A program made the translations under genes and the position numbers. From positions 1 through 9,395 of the forward strand of contig JAJZUK010000019.1 of NCBI GenBank assembly GCA_021847125.1: a stretch of 9,395 bases of DNA, written 5' to 3'. This DNA comes from Pseudomonadota bacterium (lineage in GTDB: Bacteria; Pseudomonadota; Gammaproteobacteria; Burkholderiales; SG8-39). The notes below the pieces were generated by a model. The model ran no database searches, was not told the DNA's origin, and saw only the letters and a list, made by a program, of their open reading frames with translations. Of this stretch, positions 1 through 8,610 are shown in pieces. The stretch's first letter is position 1, and each line of letters opens with the position of its first letter.

Positions 1-1
1 C

Positions 2-691
2 TCGCGCCTGATCACCATGGGCGAAATGGCGTCCAGCCTGGCGCATGAATTGAACCAACCGCTGTCGGCGATCGCCAATTACAATATGGGTTGCGTCAAC
101 CGCCTGCAGGCCAACGACTATCGCCCGGAGGAACTGCTGGCCGCGATGCAGAAAGCAAGCGTACAGGCAGAACGCGCCGGCAAGATCATCCGGCGCGTGC
201 GCGACTTCGTGAAGAAGAGCGAACCCAACCGCGGCGCGGTGCAGATCGCCGAGGTCGTAGAGGAGATCATCGGCTTCGCCGAGATCGAGGCGCGCAAGGC
301 GGGCGTGCGCATCGGCGTCAGCGTCCCGCCCGACCTGCCCGCCGCGTATGCCGACAAGATCATGGTCGAACAGGTGATACTCAACTTGGTGAAAAACGGC
401 ATTGAGGCCATGCACAACACGCCGCGCAGCAAACGCGAGCTCACGATCCGTGCGCGCGCCAACGGCAAGGAATTCATCGAGGTCAACATCGCCGACCGCG
501 GCCCGGGGCTGACCGCCGAGCAGCGCGAGCGGCTGTTTACACCGTTTTACACGACTAAACCGGAGGGTATGGGCATGGGACTGAACATCTGCCGCTCCAT
601 CATAGAGTTCCACCACGGCCGCCTGTGGACCGCAGGCAATGCGGGCGGCGGCAGCGTATTCAGCTTCACTCTTCCGTTGATTCCGCAATGA
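2..691 (+). CDS. Sensor histidine kinase, FixL-type, C-terminal part (5' end outside window)
   Basis: This is the transmitter half of a two-component sensor kinase: it autophosphorylates on histidine and passes the phosphate to the response regulator encoded next. The reading frame is open to the window edge and the family continues N-terminally, so the input domains (often PAS) are not visible. Seen in order: an H-box LAHELNQPLSAI with the phospho-accepting His codon at 44-46, an N-box LNLVKNGIEAM (Asn codon 395-397), a G1 box ADRGPGL, an F-box LFTPFYTTK, and a G2 box GMGMGLNICRSIIE. The HELNQPL form of the H-box is typical of the FixL/TtrS/DctB group. The stop codon overlaps the next start as ATGA, so the pair is translationally coupled. 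The signal sensed cannot be told, and FixL-type does not imply nitrogen fixation. The kinase assignment is sure; the subfamily is fairly sure. Confidence 0.95.
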   Translation, partial: SRLITMGEMASSLAHELNQPLSAIANYNMGCVNRLQANDYRPEELLAAMQKASVQAERAGKIIRRVRDFVKKSEPNRGAVQIAEVVEEIIGFAEIEARKAGVRIGVSVPPDLPAAYADKIMVEQVILNLVKNGIEAMHNTPRSKRELTIRARANGKEFIEVNIADRGPGLTAEQRERLFTPFYTTKPEGMGMGLNICRSIIEFHHGRLWTAGNAGGGSVFSFTLPLIPQ

Positions 692-1293
692 CTGAACCCA
701 GAGTACATATCGTCGATGACGACGATGCGATGCGCGATTCGCTCAAGTGGCTGCTGGAGTCGCGCGGACTCGAGGTCGAGTTGTATTCCTCGGGCGAAGC
801 GTTTCTCGCCGCATTCAACAGCAGCTGCTGCGGCTGCCTGGTGCTGGATGTGCGCATGCCCGGCATGAACGGGATGGACCTGTACGAGCAGCTGCGGGCG
901 CGCAACTCGACCCTGCCGGTGATTTTCATCACCGGCCACGGCGATGTGCCGATGGCGGTGTCCGCGCTGAAGAAAGGCGCCGCCGATTTCATCGAGAAGC
1001 CGTTCAACGATCAGGACATGCTGCGGCTGATCGAGACCTGCATGCGGCAGGACCGCGCCGCCGCCGCCATGCGCGCGGAAAATGCATCCGTGGCGCAGCG
1101 GCTGGAGAGCCTGACGCAGCGCGAGCGCGAAGTGCTCGGCCTGATCGTCGCCGGCAAGCTGAACAAACAGATCGCCGACGAGCTCGGCATCAGCATCAAG
1201 ACGGTGGAAGTGCACCGCTCGCGCGTGATGGAGAAGATGGGCGCCAATTCGGTGGCCGAACTGGTGCAGCTGGTATTGAAGAAGCAGGTGTAG
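688..1293 (+). CDS. Response regulator, FixJ-type (receiver plus LuxR-type HTH)
   Basis: Cytoplasmic transcription regulator of 201 residues, partner of the upstream kinase. The receiver domain (about residues 4-120) has the acidic cluster DDDD at 10-13, the phosphorylation site Asp54 in LVLDVRMPGMNG, Thr82 in FITGHGD and Lys104 in EKPF. A linker leads to a LuxR/GerE helix-turn-helix (about 140-200) beginning LTQREREVLGLI, with a recognition region ISIKTVEVHRSRVMEKMGA. I chose the ATG at 688 because it overlaps the kinase stop codon as ATGA and gives the normal FixJ start (VHIVDDDDAMRDSL). The open frame reaches back to 625, but that adds residues the family lacks. No clear Shine-Dalgarno is present, which fits coupling to the kinase. 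Target genes are unknown. FixJ, TtrR, DctR and TodT relatives share this architecture, so no symbol is given. Confidence 0.95.
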   Translation: MTEPRVHIVDDDDAMRDSLKWLLESRGLEVELYSSGEAFLAAFNSSCCGCLVLDVRMPGMNGMDLYEQLRARNSTLPVIFITGHGDVPMAVSALKKGAADFIEKPFNDQDMLRLIETCMRQDRAAAAMRAENASVAQRLESLTQREREVLGLIVAGKLNKQIADELGISIKTVEVHRSRVMEKMGANSVAELVQLVLKKQV

Positions 1294-1305
1294 GCGCATT
1301 GCTGC

Positions 1306-1329
1306 GGCCGCGCGCGCAAGCGCGGGGCC
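1306..1329 (+). other. GC-rich hairpin with GCAA tetraloop upstream of prlC
   Basis: In the 79-bp gap between the response regulator and prlC, GGCC (1306-1309) and CGCGC (1311-1315) pair with GCGCG (1320-1324) and GGCC (1326-1329). This gives a 9-bp stem interrupted by one G/G mismatch, closed by the loop GCAA (1316-1319), a GNRA-type tetraloop in RNA. A T-run does not follow, so it is not a canonical intrinsic terminator. It could slow or partly stop transcription, protect the end of the kinase-regulator mRNA, or be chance in very GC-rich sequence. Confidence 0.35.
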
Positions 1330-1372
1330 CCCGCCTCAGCTGTCGCGCGCCGGGGAACCCTCGAACGGAACA

Positions 1373-3418
1373 ATGAACATGCCCGACCCGAATCCGCTTT
1401 TGGATTTCAGCGGCTTGCCGCGCTTTGCCGCGATCAAGCCGGAGCACATCGCGCCGGCGATGGAACAGCTGCTCGCGCAAAACCGCGCATGCATAGACAG
1501 CCTGACGCGTGCGCAGACTCCGGCGGCCTGGGCCGATTTCGTCGCGCCCCTGGAGGATGCAAACGAAAGGCTCGCGCGCGCCTGGGGCGTGGTCGGCCAT
1601 CTGCACGGCGTGCTCGACTCGCCGGAACTGCGCGCCGCCTATAACGCGAACCAGCCCAAGATCGTCCAGTACTACACCGAACTGGGGCAGAACCTGGCGT
1701 TGTTCGACAAGTACAAGGCGTTGAAGGCGTCGCCCGAATTCGCCGTGCTGGCGCCGGCGCAGCGCCGAATTGTAGACAACGAAATCCGCGACTTCCGCCT
1801 CTCCGGCGCGGAACTGGCGCCGCAGCAGAAACAGCGCTTTGCCGCGATCTCGGAGGAACTGGCGCAGCTCGCGACCAAATTCTCCGAGAACCTGCTCGAC
1901 GCGACCAACGCGTTTGCGCTCTATGTCGAAGACCGGAGCGAACTCGCCGGCCTTCCCGCGGACGTGATCGACAGCGCGCGCGCCGCCGCAGACAAGGACG
2001 GCAGGGCAGGCTGGAAATTCAGCCTGCACGCGCCGTCGTACGTCCCGTTCATGCAATATGCGGCACAGCGCGGGCTGCGCGAACAGATGTACCGCGCCTA
2101 CGTCACGCGCGCGAGCGAATTCGGCAAGCCCGAACTCGACAACACGGCGCTGATCACGCGGATGCTCCGTCTGCACCGCGCAGCAGCGCAGCTGCTGGGC
2201 TACGCCAACCACGCCGAGGTTTCGCTGGTGCCGAAAATGGCGCAGACGCCGCAGCAGGTGCTCGCTTTTCTCGAAGATCTGGCCGCCAAGGCGCTGCCCT
2301 TTGCGCGCAAGGACTATGCCGAACTCGCCGAATTCGCCGCAACCGAACTGGGCCTGGCGCAGCTCGAGGCCTGGGACCTCGCTTACGCCTCGGAAAAATT
2401 GCGCGCCGCGCGCTACGCTTTTTCCGACCAGGAGGTGAAGCAGTATTTTTCCGAAGCCAAGATCATGCAGGGCATGTTCCGCGTGGTGGAGACGATTTTC
2501 GGCGTGCGCATCGAACCCGATCAAGCCGAAACCTGGCATCCGGCGGTGCGCTTTTTCCGCGTCAGCGATGGCGCAGGCAAGCTGCTCGGCCAGTACTATC
2601 TCGATCCCTATGCGCGCGACACCAAGCGCGCCGGTGCCTGGATGGACGAATCGATCAGCCGCCGCAGGCTGGGCGAAAACGTGCAGACACCGGTCGCGTA
2701 TCTGACCTGCAATTTTTCCGCGCCGGTCGGCGGCAAGCCGGCCTTGTTCACCCATGACGAAGTACTGACCCTGTTTCACGAGTTCGGCCACGGCCTGCAT
2801 CACCTGCTCACCCGCGTCGATTACCTCGGCGTGTCGGGCCTGCACGGAGTGGAATGGGATGCGGTCGAACTGCCCAGCCAGTTCATGGAAAATTTCTGCT
2901 GGGAATGGGAGGTGCTCGCGCACATGACCGCGCATGCGGACAGCGGCGAACCCCTGCCGCGTGCGCTGTATGACAAGATGCTCGCTGCGAAGAACTTCCA
3001 AAGCGGCATGCAGACAGTGCGCCAGCTGGAATTTTCGCTGTTCGACATGCACCTGCATTGCGATTTCGACCCCAGCGGCAGCAAGACCGTGCAGCAATTG
3101 CTGGACGAAATCCGCAGCCGCGTGGCAGTGGCGATCCCGCCGGCTTACAACCGCTTCCAGAATAATTTCTCGCACATATTTGCCGGCGGCTACAGCGCCG
3201 GCTATTACAGCTACAAGTGGGCCGAAGTGCTGTCGGCCGATGCCTACAGCCTGTTCGAGGAAAATGGCGTGCTCGACCAGCTTAGCGGCGAACGCTTTCG
3301 CGACGAAATCCTGGCGGTGGGTGGCAGCCGCCCCGCAATCGACTCGTTCCGCGCGTTCCGCGGCCGCGAGCCCAGGGTCGATGCGCTGCTGCGGCATAAC
3401 GGCATGAGTGCTGCCTGA
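1373..3418 (+). CDS. prlC: Oligopeptidase A, M3-family zinc metallopeptidase
   Basis: Cytosolic zinc endopeptidase that degrades short peptides, including cleaved signal peptides, in the last steps of protein turnover. The product has 681 residues, close to the roughly 680 of E. coli OpdA/PrlC. The catalytic motif is HEFGH at 469-473 (zinc ligands His469 and His473, general base Glu470). The third zinc ligand is Glu499 in [13 protein letters not shown], a block characteristic of the oligopeptidase A branch. Near the C-terminus, His601 and the tyrosines of [10 protein letters not shown] (607-614) match the substrate-binding tyrosine/histidine region of M3 peptidases. No signal peptide or membrane segment is seen. 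The N-terminus [20 protein letters not shown] fits the family; the ATG at 1379 is an alternative start, and neither has a strong ribosome site. xthA follows after 11 bp, suggesting one transcript. Confidence 0.97.
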   Translation: MNMPDPNPLLDFSGLPRFAAIKPEHIAPAMEQLLAQNRACIDSLTRAQTPAAWADFVAPLEDANERLARAWGVVGHLHGVLDSPELRAAYNANQPKIVQYYTELGQNLALFDKYKALKASPEFAVLAPAQRRIVDNEIRDFRLSGAELAPQQKQRFAAISEELAQLATKFSENLLDATNAFALYVEDRSELAGLPADVIDSARAAADKDGRAGWKFSLHAPSYVPFMQYAAQRGLREQMYRAYVTRASEFGKPELDNTALITRMLRLHRAAAQLLGYANHAEVSLVPKMAQTPQQVLAFLEDLAAKALPFARKDYAELAEFAATELGLAQLEAWDLAYASEKLRAARYAFSDQEVKQYFSEAKIMQGMFRVVETIFGVRIEPDQAETWHPAVRFFRVSDGAGKLLGQYYLDPYARDTKRAGAWMDESISRRRLGENVQTPVAYLTCNFSAPVGGKPALFTHDEVLTLFHEFGHGLHHLLTRVDYLGVSGLHGVEWDAVELPSQFMENFCWEWEVLAHMTAHADSGEPLPRALYDKMLAAKNFQSGMQTVRQLEFSLFDMHLHCDFDPSGSKTVQQLLDEIRSRVAVAIPPAYNRFQNNFSHIFAGGYSAGYYSYKWAEVLSADAYSLFEENGVLDQLSGERFRDEILAVGGSRPAIDSFRAFRGREPRVDALLRHNGMSAA

Positions 3419-3429
3419 GCGTAAGCCTT

Positions 3430-4197
3430 ATGCGGATTGCTAGCTGGAACGTCAACTCGCTCAAGGTGCGCCTGCCCCAGGTTCTGGACTGGCTGGCCAA
3501 ACACCGGCCGGACGCGCTGTGCCTGCAGGAACTCAAGCTCGAGGACGCCAATTTTCCCCAGGCCGAGCTGCAGGCCGCGGGCTATGCGGCTGCGTTCTCG
3601 GGGCAGAAGACCTACAACGGCGTGGCGATTCTCAGCCGCGTGCCGGCCGCAAACGTGATTTGCGGCATACCAGCATACGAAGACCCGCAACGCAGGGTCA
3701 TCAGCGCCGACATCGGCGGCGTGCGCCTGGTCTGCGCCTATGTGCCCAACGGCCAGAGCCTGGATTCGGACAAGTACCGCTACAAACTCGACTGGCTCGC
3801 CGCGTTCGGCGCCTGGCTGGAACGGGAACTCGCCGCGCATCCGCGGTTGGCGGTGCTGGGCGATTACAACATCGCACCGGAGGACCGGGACGTGCATGAC
3901 CCGAAGGCCTGGGAAGGCCAGGTTCTGGTCAGTCCGCTGGAGCGCGCAGCCTTTCGCCGCCTGATTGCGCTCGGCTTCAAGGACAGCTTCCGCCTGTTCG
4001 AGCAGGCGGAAAAGGCCTACACCTGGTGGGATTACCGCATGAACGGCTTCAAGCGCAACCTCGGCTTGCGCATCGACCACATCCTGCTCAGCCTCGAGCT
4101 CGCGGCGAACTGCAGCGCCTGCTCCATCGATCTCGAGCCGCGCCGCAACGAGCGCCCGTCCGATCATGCACCGGTTGTCGCGGAAATCACCGTCTGA
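3430..4197 (+). CDS. xthA: Exodeoxyribonuclease III / AP endonuclease family
   Basis: Magnesium-dependent DNA-repair nuclease of the exonuclease-endonuclease-phosphatase fold, acting on abasic sites and blocked 3' ends in base-excision repair. The 255-residue product carries the expected catalytic residues: Asn7 in WNVNSL, Glu34 in LQELK, Tyr104 in AYVPNG, Asp145 and Asn147 in GDYNIAP, Asp216 in LRIDHIL, and His246 in PSDHAPV. It resembles the ExoIII group known from Neisseria (NExo) and many alpha- and betaproteobacteria more than the 268-residue E. coli enzyme, judging by [10 protein letters not shown] and RRVISA. The balance of AP-endonuclease, 3'-phosphatase and exonuclease activity therefore cannot be assumed from E. 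coli. The start at 3430 gives the family N-terminus [10 protein letters not shown] directly. It lies 11 bp after prlC, with only a weak ribosome site, and converges on aceB. Confidence 0.96.
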   Translation: MRIASWNVNSLKVRLPQVLDWLAKHRPDALCLQELKLEDANFPQAELQAAGYAAAFSGQKTYNGVAILSRVPAANVICGIPAYEDPQRRVISADIGGVRLVCAYVPNGQSLDSDKYRYKLDWLAAFGAWLERELAAHPRLAVLGDYNIAPEDRDVHDPKAWEGQVLVSPLERAAFRRLIALGFKDSFRLFEQAEKAYTWWDYRMNGFKRNLGLRIDHILLSLELAANCSACSIDLEPRRNERPSDHAPVVAEITV

Positions 4198-4201
4198 ACG
4201 G

Positions 4202-4224
4202 AAAACGCCGGGTTTCCCCGGCGT
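4202..4224 (-). terminator. Intrinsic terminator of aceB, in the xthA/aceB convergent gap
   Basis: A perfect 8-bp inverted repeat, ACGCCGGG (4205-4212) and CCCGGCGT (4217-4224), has a 4-base loop. Read on the minus strand it is followed by TTTT, formed by the A-run from 4202, as expected for an intrinsic terminator 22 bp past the aceB stop. On the plus strand no T-run follows, so it may stop xthA transcripts less well. It is the only obvious stop signal in the 48-bp gap. Confidence 0.7.
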
Positions 4225-4245
4225 CCTGTGGATTCCCGCCTGTCC

Positions 4246-5841
<1,596 letters not shown>

Positions 5842-5870
5842 CAGTGGAACTCCAGGTTGCGGTTTGCGGG

Positions 5871-5898
5871 AAAAAAAGCGGCCATTCTATGGTCCCGC
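5871..5898 (-). terminator. Intrinsic terminator after ntrC, just upstream of aceB
   Basis: Read on the minus strand, GCGG-ga-CCAT, a 3-base loop, ATGG-CCGC form an 8-bp stem with a 2-base bulge, followed directly by seven T (plus-strand A-run 5871-5877). This is a good intrinsic-terminator shape about 86 bp past the ntrC stop. It ends only 29 bp before the aceB start, so it should insulate aceB from the nitrogen operon. If aceB transcription instead begins upstream of it, it would act as an attenuator in the leader. Confidence 0.6.
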
Positions 5899-5912
5899 GG
5901 CGTATTCCGCAA
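5884..5912 (-). promoter_or_regulatory. Candidate sigma70 promoter of aceB
   Basis: On the minus strand TTGCGG (5907-5912) and TAGAAT (5884-5889) are separated by 17 bp. The -10 matches the consensus at five of six positions and the -35 at three of six. Transcription would begin near 5877, giving a leader of roughly 36 bases with the GGAG ribosome site. The -10 box lies inside the ntrC terminator hairpin, a compact overlap. This is inferred from sequence match only. Confidence 0.4.
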
Positions 5913-5939
5913 TACGAATCGCATTCCGGATCGTGGAAT
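5904..5939. promoter_or_regulatory. Paired ATTC/GAAT dyads, possible operator over the aceB -35 box
   Basis: Four half-sites alternate as ATTC-N8-GAAT-N3-ATTC-N9-GAAT. The first dyad (5904-5919) includes the perfect repeat CGTATT/AATACG (5901-5916) and covers the candidate -35 box of aceB. The second (5923-5939) has ATTCC/GGAAT arms with a 7-bp spacer. The dyad centres are about 19-20 bp apart, near two helical turns, which would suit two dimers on one DNA face. I do not recognise the site as that of a known regulator, and the half-sites are short enough for chance. Confidence 0.3.
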
Positions 5940-5984
5940 CAGCGGTCGCTTGTAACACCGCTCGCCCGATGGCGGGAATCCGCC

Positions 5985-7394
5985 TCAGGCGGCTTCGTCC
6001 GAAGCGCTCCCGGCTTCCAGCCCCAATTCCGCAATCTTGCGTGTGATGGTGTTGCGTCCCATGCCGAGCAGGTTGGCTGCCTCGATGCGCCGCCCGCCGG
6101 TACGGGCGAGCGCCTTGCCGATCAAGGCCTTTTCGAAGGCCTGCGAATACTTTTCCAGGACCGCGCTTTCGCCCCGCGCAAACGCGCGCTCGACCTCGCG
6201 CTCCAAGGCGCCGATCCAATCCGATTCCGTGGCTTTGCCCCTGGCGAACTTGAGTTCGGCCGGCAGATCGGCCACTTCTATGGTCTGCGTGGGCGCCATC
6301 ACGGTGAGCCAGTGGCACAGGTTTTCGAGCTGGCGCACATTGCCCGGGAAATCCTGCGCCGCGAGGTAGTTCATCGCCTCTGTGGACAGGCGTTTTGCTT
6401 CGGCGCCCAATTCGCGCGCGCTCTTGGCGAGGAAGTGCCGTGCGAGCAATCCGATGTCCTCGCGCCGCTCGCGCAGACTGGGCAGGCGCAAGCGGATCAC
6501 ATTGAGGCGATGGAACAGGTCTTCGCGGAACAAGCCCTGGCGCACGCGCTCTTCCAGATCCTGGTGCGTCGCTGCGATCACCCTCACATTCGCCTTGATC
6601 GGCTGATGACCGCCGACGCGGTAGAACTGGCCGTCCGAGAGCACGCGCAGCAGGCGCGTCTGCAGCTCGGCCGGCATGTCGCCGATTTCGTCGAGGAACA
6701 GCGTGCCGCCCTCCGCCTGCTCGAAACGCCCGCGGCGCATCGCCTGGGCGCCGGTGAAGGCGCCGCGCTCGTGCCCGAACAATTCCGATTCGAGCAAGTC
6801 CTTCGGCATCGCCGCGGTATTGATGGCGACAAAGGGTTTCGCCGCGCGATTGGAGTGGCGGTGCAGCGCGAGCGCCACCAGTTCCTTGCCGGTACCGGAT
6901 TCGCCCGTGATCAGCACCGTCGCGTTGGACTGCGACAGCCTGCCGATGGCGCGAAACACCTCCTGCATCGAGGGCGCCTGTCCGAGGATTTCGGGGGTGA
7001 CCTCGCGCACCTGCTCGCCTTCGATCTCGCGCATGCTCTCGCCTATGGCGCGGCGGATCAATTCCACCGCCTGATCCACGTCGAAGGGTTTGGGCAGATA
7101 TTCGAACGCGCCGCCTTGGAACGCCGCCACCGCCGACTCGAGGTCGGAATAGGCGGTCATGATGATGATAGGCAGCCCCGGATGGCGCTGCTTGACGCTT
7201 TGCAGCAGTTCCAGGCCGGAAGCGCCGGGCATGCGGATGTCCGACACCAGCACCTGGGGCGTGCCCCGTTCCAGTGCATCCAGCGCCTCCTGCGCCCCGG
7301 AGAAAGTCTTGTACGGCAGGCCCTCGCGCGCCAATGCCTTCTCAAACACCCAGCGTATCGAGCGATCGTCGTCTATGACCCAAATTGGTTTCAT
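5985..7394 (-). CDS. ntrC: Nitrogen regulation response regulator NtrC (NR-I)
   Basis: Sigma54-dependent enhancer-binding activator, phosphorylated by NtrB under nitrogen limitation, which switches on glnA and nitrogen-scavenging genes. The product has 469 residues, the same as E. coli NtrC. The receiver (about 1-120) starts KPIWVIDDDRSIRWV and has Asp52 in VSDIRMPG as phosphorylation site. The AAA+ domain (about 137-365) shows Walker A GESGTGKE (164-171), the sigma54-contact loop GAFTGA (211-216), Walker B TLFLDEIGDMP (231-241) and GNVRQLEN (351-358). A Fis-type HTH closes the protein (about 423-457). I chose the ATG at 7394 because it gives the family start; the frame extends to a TTG at 7424 that adds unlike residues. 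No Shine-Dalgarno precedes it. It lies 85 bp after ntrB, a wider gap than usual. Confidence 0.97.
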   Translation of the reverse strand: MKPIWVIDDDRSIRWVFEKALAREGLPYKTFSGAQEALDALERGTPQVLVSDIRMPGASGLELLQSVKQRHPGLPIIIMTAYSDLESAVAAFQGGAFEYLPKPFDVDQAVELIRRAIGESMREIEGEQVREVTPEILGQAPSMQEVFRAIGRLSQSNATVLITGESGTGKELVALALHRHSNRAAKPFVAINTAAMPKDLLESELFGHERGAFTGAQAMRRGRFEQAEGGTLFLDEIGDMPAELQTRLLRVLSDGQFYRVGGHQPIKANVRVIAATHQDLEERVRQGLFREDLFHRLNVIRLRLPSLRERREDIGLLARHFLAKSARELGAEAKRLSTEAMNYLAAQDFPGNVRQLENLCHWLTVMAPTQTIEVADLPAELKFARGKATESDWIGALEREVERAFARGESAVLEKYSQAFEKALIGKALARTGGRRIEAANLLGMGRNTITRKIAELGLEAGSASDEAA

Positions 7395-7426
7395 ATGTTG
7401 GTGGCGGACAATGGATCGCGGCAAAT

Positions 7427-7456
7427 GCTCAGAGGCGGGGGAACTCCGCTCTCAGC
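7427..7456 (-). other. Bulged hairpin in the ntrB-ntrC gap
   Basis: The arms GCT-ca-GAG-GCGG (7427-7438) and CCGC-t-CTC-AGC (7446-7456, plus-strand view) pair over 10 bp with a 2-base and a 1-base bulge and a 7-base loop. A T-run is absent in either direction. It ends about 32 bases before the ntrC start, in the mRNA leader of that gene. It might set relative NtrB and NtrC output by pausing, RNA processing or restart, or be chance. Confidence 0.3.
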
Positions 7457-7479
7457 CTTCACGCATCGCCCATAGCGCC

Positions 7480-8520
7480 TTACTCCAGTGGTAGCATGAT
7501 CGTAAAGCAGGTACGGCCGGGCCTGCTGTCGCATTCGATCGTGCCATGGTGGTACTGCACGAAAGTCTGCGACAAGGTCAGCCCGAGTCCGCTGCCGCCG
7601 TCTCGGCCCGATACCAGGGGATAAAAAATCCGCTCGCGCAGTTCCTCCGGAATTCCCGGGCCGTTGTCTACCACTTGCAATTCTAATGCCAGCTTGTAGC
7701 GTTGCTTGGCCAGCGTCACTTGGCGCGCGGCGCGCGTGCGGAATTCGATTACCCCCTTCCCGTTCAGTGCCTGCGCCGCGTTGCGCACGATGTTGAGCAC
7801 GGCCTGGATCAGCTGCTCCTTGTCCCCGTATAGATCGGGCAGGCTCGCATCGTAGTCGCGCTCGATGCGGATTCCGTCCGGGAACTCGGCCAGCACCAGG
7901 CTGCGCACGCGCTCCAGGACTTCGTGAATATTCAGCGGCGCGACCTGCGGCGGGCGGTGCGGCGTCAGCAGCCGGTCCATCAGCGCCTGCAGCCGGTCGG
8001 CCTCCTTGATGATGACTTGGGTGTATTCGCGCAGCTCCGGCCGTTCCAGCTCGCGCTCGAGCAATTGCGCCGAACCGCGCAAACCGCCCAGGGGATTTCT
8101 GATTTCGTGCGCCAGATTGCGGATCAGTTCCCGGTTCGCCTGTTGCTGGTCCATCTGCCGCTGCTCGCGCGCGAGCTTGAGCTGCTGGTCCATGGGGTGA
8201 AATTCGATCAAGAACCGGGCCGCGCTGGACTCGGTCGGCGTAATCAGGCAATTCAGGTGCAGGCTCGCCTGTCCCGGGCGCGTGAGCGTAAGGTCGCGAC
8301 CGGTGTAGCTCCAGTTGTGTCCCAGCGCGTCGTTGATGCCGGCGATAACCTCGTCCGCATCGATGAACAGTTGCACCAAGGGCTGGCCGATTACGTTTTT
8401 CAGGCTGAACGCAAACAAATCTTCGGCGGCCGGATTGGCATGCACGATGCGCAATTCGTCATCCACCAGAATGACCGGGGTCGCAAGCAGGTCGAGGCCG
8501 GAAAAAGAACTGGAAGACAT
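7480..8520 (-). CDS. ntrB: Nitrogen regulation sensor kinase/phosphatase NtrB (NR-II)
   Basis: Cytoplasmic partner of NtrC: it phosphorylates NtrC under nitrogen limitation and, when bound by PII (GlnB/GlnK), dephosphorylates it. The product has 346 residues (E. coli NtrB 349). An N-terminal PAS domain (about 8-110) contains VILVDDELRIVHANPAAEDL. The H-box NLAHEIRNPLGGLRGSAQLL carries the phospho-accepting His138, matching His139 of E. coli. The ATP-binding part has the N-box LNIVRNAAQAL (Asn247), G1 DNGPGI (285-290), and G2 GGSGLGLTLSQ from 308. No membrane segment is seen, as expected. The ATG at 8520 fits the family start, although no clear ribosome site precedes it. It follows the DUF4124 gene by 90 bp, in which I see no convincing signal. 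Also known as glnL. Confidence 0.97.
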   Translation of the reverse strand: MSSSSFSGLDLLATPVILVDDELRIVHANPAAEDLFAFSLKNVIGQPLVQLFIDADEVIAGINDALGHNWSYTGRDLTLTRPGQASLHLNCLITPTESSAARFLIEFHPMDQQLKLAREQRQMDQQQANRELIRNLAHEIRNPLGGLRGSAQLLERELERPELREYTQVIIKEADRLQALMDRLLTPHRPPQVAPLNIHEVLERVRSLVLAEFPDGIRIERDYDASLPDLYGDKEQLIQAVLNIVRNAAQALNGKGVIEFRTRAARQVTLAKQRYKLALELQVVDNGPGIPEELRERIFYPLVSGRDGGSGLGLTLSQTFVQYHHGTIECDSRPGRTCFTIMLPLE

Positions 8521-8610
8521 ATCGGGTCAATGCGGAGCAGTGAATGCAAAACCGGACGCGGCGGCCACCTGCCACGCCTGCGAAAGACCCGCTTAGAGCC
8601 TTACGGATCC

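Noticed and set aside
625..687. Upstream extension of the response regulator to an earlier ATG
   Set aside because: It adds 21 residues not found in FixJ-type regulators and lies deep inside the kinase gene; the ATGA overlap start at 688 fits better.
1196..3397. A 733-codon open frame on the minus strand opposite prlC
   Set aside because: It is a mirror of the prlC coding frame in GC-rich DNA. The translation is rich in Arg, His, Gln and Ala with no recognisable domain, while the plus strand encodes a complete oligopeptidase.
3244..4167. A 307-codon minus-strand frame opposite xthA and the end of prlC
   Set aside because: Shadow frame; xthA has all its catalytic motifs on the plus strand.
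5945..5984. Small inverted repeats just after the ntrC stop (GGCGG/CCGCC and AGCGGT/ACCGCT)
   Set aside because: Five- to six-base arms with no T-run are common by chance at this GC content; the hairpin at 5871-5898 is the better terminator.
5844..7475. A 543-codon open frame on the plus strand opposite ntrC
   Set aside because: Antisense shadow of ntrC; no domain or start signal.
8521..8610. A possible sigma54 -24/-12 site before ntrB (TGGCAGG on the minus strand)
   Set aside because: No GC doublet lies at the required 10-bp spacing from the GG, and the TTGC element is missing.
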